Below are positions 61,807 to 64,000 of a DNA stretch of 64,000 bases, piece by piece. Under the pieces are notes generated by a model that was not told the origin of the DNA, searched no databases, and saw only the letters and a program-made list of their open reading frames with translations. The first letter of the stretch is position 1. Each line of letters begins with the position of its first letter. The position numbers and the translations under genes were made by a program. This DNA comes from Pegoplata infirma (taxonomy: Eukaryota > Arthropoda > Insecta > Diptera > Anthomyiidae). The DNA lies in contig OY992536.1 in NCBI GenBank assembly GCA_963921195.1, forward strand, positions 106,480,778 through 106,544,777, in the 5' to 3' direction.

Positions 61807-63876
61807 AGATCCGAAGCCAAAAAAAGTCGGCAGTGAAAAGGCTAAACCGATTTCTCTCAAATGCAATACCAAACTGTTCGGGATAACCAACAAAAAACAT
61901 GTTAAGTTTCAGTCATATCTTAGTATTATTCTGACAGTAATTGCCATTTCAACAGAAAACTCGAAGTTTTTAGAAACTTTTTCATATTTTTATTAGTTTT
62001 CGAGATAGGCTTGAAATGTCCATTTTTTGACGTTTAATCGCGATTTTTTCATACACATATTCGGCGAAGATTTTGATTTTTTTCGAAATATAGTAGTGGG
62101 GCACTCCAGATTCATGATCAAGAAAGACATTCACAGTGTCCGCGCTTGAAGAATTATTGCTTTCCAATAAACTCACCCCACGATTAACTCACCGAAATTG
62201 TTCGAGCAATGACATTGCTGGTGTATTGAGGATTTGCTGCCTTTTGATCACATTCCTACCATAATCTGGTATTCCTTTTAAAAAGAATTCATTCTTCTTC
62301 GGTCCTTAAATTATCTTCATTATGATCTTAAAATTTTTCTCAAATGTTTTATATTCATCATCATCTGTAACACCATCATCATCATAATACATTGTACATT
62401 TATGGGAATTGCTGACTTTGTTGTTATTTCTTATTTGTTGTTTTTTCTTATTTGTTGTTGTTGCTGTTTTTTCGTAGATCGCGTATCCCTTTTTCGTAAT
62501 TCTTTTGAATTTAGCTGTCGCCGTTAAAATGTTTTGTTTGTATTTATATTTGATTTTTAACTTTTTTTATGGATGGATCAAATCAAGAATTTTTATTCAA
62601 CTCAAGAGGATTTTCAAGGAATATTATTCGTTTTTTTTTTTCTTCATATTTATTTAAATTGCTAGTGAATGGGGTAATATTTTTTTTTTCGTATGAAATT
62701 GAAATTGTTTTTTTTTTGTGTATTTCTGCTTGAATACTAGAAAACAAACAATTTGATTCATGGGGATCCCATCCCATACAGACATATGAAATGCATTTGA
62801 AAAATCTATAAAAGCTGTAATAAAAATTAATTCAAGATGTGTTTTTATTTTTTTGATAGAGACTCAAAGATAAAATCAACAATTTAGTAAATTAAAAATT
62901 TGAAATAAAAAATTTCAAATGTGTTTTTTTTTTTTAAATTTGCTACTTTGGCGACGAGAAATAGACGTAATGCTAAACCTTAATCTAAAGTTCTCAAATA
63001 AAACTTAATTTCATATTATCCACACATTAATGTTTTTCTTAAACATACTCGGTATATAATACTGATCTATCCAATAACATCGGCTTCTAATATTGTTCCA
63101 GAATTGCGCAAGAAAAGTGTCCTAATGTAAATTGGGACATTTTCAATTTCCCAAAGATTTTGAATAGTATCCAGTAGATACACTGAGGGAAAAAAACATA
63201 TTTGTATCAAATATGTTCATGTTTATTTTAAGTATGCTACATATTTTTGGAAAAATTTGAATTTTAATATTGTTTTTGATTGATTTTAACAAAATATGTT
63301 TGTTTTAAATTTGCATACAATTTTGATTTAAAATTGATCACTTTAAATTTAATATGCTGTCATTAAAAGTCGTTAAAAATTTGAAAAAATCTTATTCAAA
63401 TATTTGTATTAAAAACAATATTTTTCGTGGTTATTTTAAAGTTGAACAATTTTGTTTTTTGACATTCAAAGTTTTTTTTAAATGTCAAATAGTAAAGTTG
63501 GGCAATTTTATTTTAAGTAGATACAATGTTAAAATATTGTTTCATTAAATAAAAGACGTCAATTTTTTCATATTTCTAAATGTGCCGATTTTTAAGTGAA
63601 ATTAATTAAATGAACTAAAGTAAAATTAAAAATTAAAAAACTAAAGTGAAAATTAAAATTATTAACAGCAAAAATAAAACTGAAAAAGTAAAAAACCAAG
63701 TGAAAAAAAATAAAGACAGAGAAAACGAGGAGAGGATGTATCTATGTAATTGGCAGAAAATGAAAACTTCTAACTTTAGTTTTTTATATATGGTATATAA
63801 TTATTAATCTAAATGTGTTTGTTTTTTATTTTTGATATTTAATTACATTTGTTGTAATTACATGTAGTACTACAAT
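61807..63876. other. Non-coding, mostly unassigned
   Basis: 61810-61935 contains a decayed piece of the dispersed repeat (AAATGCAATACCAAACTG, GTTAAGTTTCAGTCATA). After that no repeat is shared with the window. CATCATCATC and TTGTTGTTGTT runs at 62360-62465 are microsatellite-like. A CACTGAGGGAAAAAAACATA word at 63181 could be an element end, but no partner was found. Confidence 0.4.
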
Positions 63877-63987
63877 TAGGGTAGAAGTACATCCAAGGCT
63901 TTGGCTTTGATTTTTTTTATGTATAGCAAAAACCAAAGCCAACAAGCAATATTTAAAGCCAAAGCCTTGGATGTAATTCTACCCTTA
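63877..63987. mobile_element. 111-bp hairpin MITE
   Basis: TAGGGTAGAAGTACATCCAA...GGCTTTGGCTTT at 63877-63908 is almost perfectly complementary to AAAGCCAAAGCC...TTGGATGTAATTCTACCCTTA at 63955-63987, leaving a loop of about 46 nt. There is a single mismatch and one extra base. TACAATTAG occurs on both flanks at slightly different distances, so the duplication is unclear. Confidence 0.65.
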
Positions 63988-64000
63988 GATGTACAATTAG

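Overview
The window is AT-rich, repeat-saturated insect DNA, most likely from a muscoid (calyptrate-type) fly. The basis is the base composition, the retrotransposon families, the dispersed repeat carrying ACCCTCCAC and GTCCGTCTGTC blocks, and the many A/T-rich inverted-repeat elements. I recognise no host protein-coding gene. Every substantial reading frame with a recognisable domain belongs to a non-LTR retrotransposon (LINE). The window therefore looks like intergenic or intronic DNA built from several layers of nested transposons.

Two intact LINEs are present. (1) 9943-14746, minus strand, 4.8 kb, flanked by a 13-bp target-site duplication (TSD): ORF1 is a coiled-coil/RRM-like protein and ORF2 has endonuclease and reverse transcriptase but no RNase H. 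ORF2 has no ATG ahead of its endonuclease domain and is joined to ORF1 by a -1 overlap with a canonical A_AAA_AAC slippery heptamer two codons before the ORF1 stop. (2) 54603-59788, minus strand, 5.2 kb, 10-bp TSD: ORF1 is a nuclear, DUF4780-like, Gag-type protein and ORF2 has endonuclease, reverse transcriptase, RNase H and a C-terminal zinc knuckle. It is called 'family A' here (LOA/I-group-like). A 5'-truncated but open, almost identical family A copy lies at 1794-4640 with a 12-bp TSD, so family A has moved recently. At least eight decayed family A pieces, a second RNase H-bearing LINE (family B) and a CR1-like LINE (family X) fill much of the rest.

Layout. 1-1113: family X and B debris. 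1114-7897: a composite inverted-repeat element holding the truncated family A copy, a degenerate minisatellite and a hAT-like MITE. 7901-15850: family B debris, then two inverted arms around the intact 4.8-kb LINE. 16280-19560: hAT-like elements and a dispersed repeat. 21231-24283: a family B copy split by two insertions. 24858-28678: MITEs, a family A 3' end and a hAT-like element. 29818-34156: family X and RNase H LINE debris with insertions and a tRNA-derived element. 35710-40479: a second composite inverted-repeat element. 41000-46575: an old family A copy broken by several elements. 48085-49597: family A debris. 51537-61806: family A copies interrupted at 52525-60150 by a hAT-like element that itself contains the intact family A LINE. 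61807-64000: mostly featureless, ending in a hairpin MITE.

The strongest pattern beyond the LINEs is a group of short non-autonomous elements with 8-bp target duplications (hAT-type). Their subterminal regions are packed with a short, often self-complementary motif that differs in each element. Several have empty-site paralogues inside this same window, which allows the order of insertions to be read directly.
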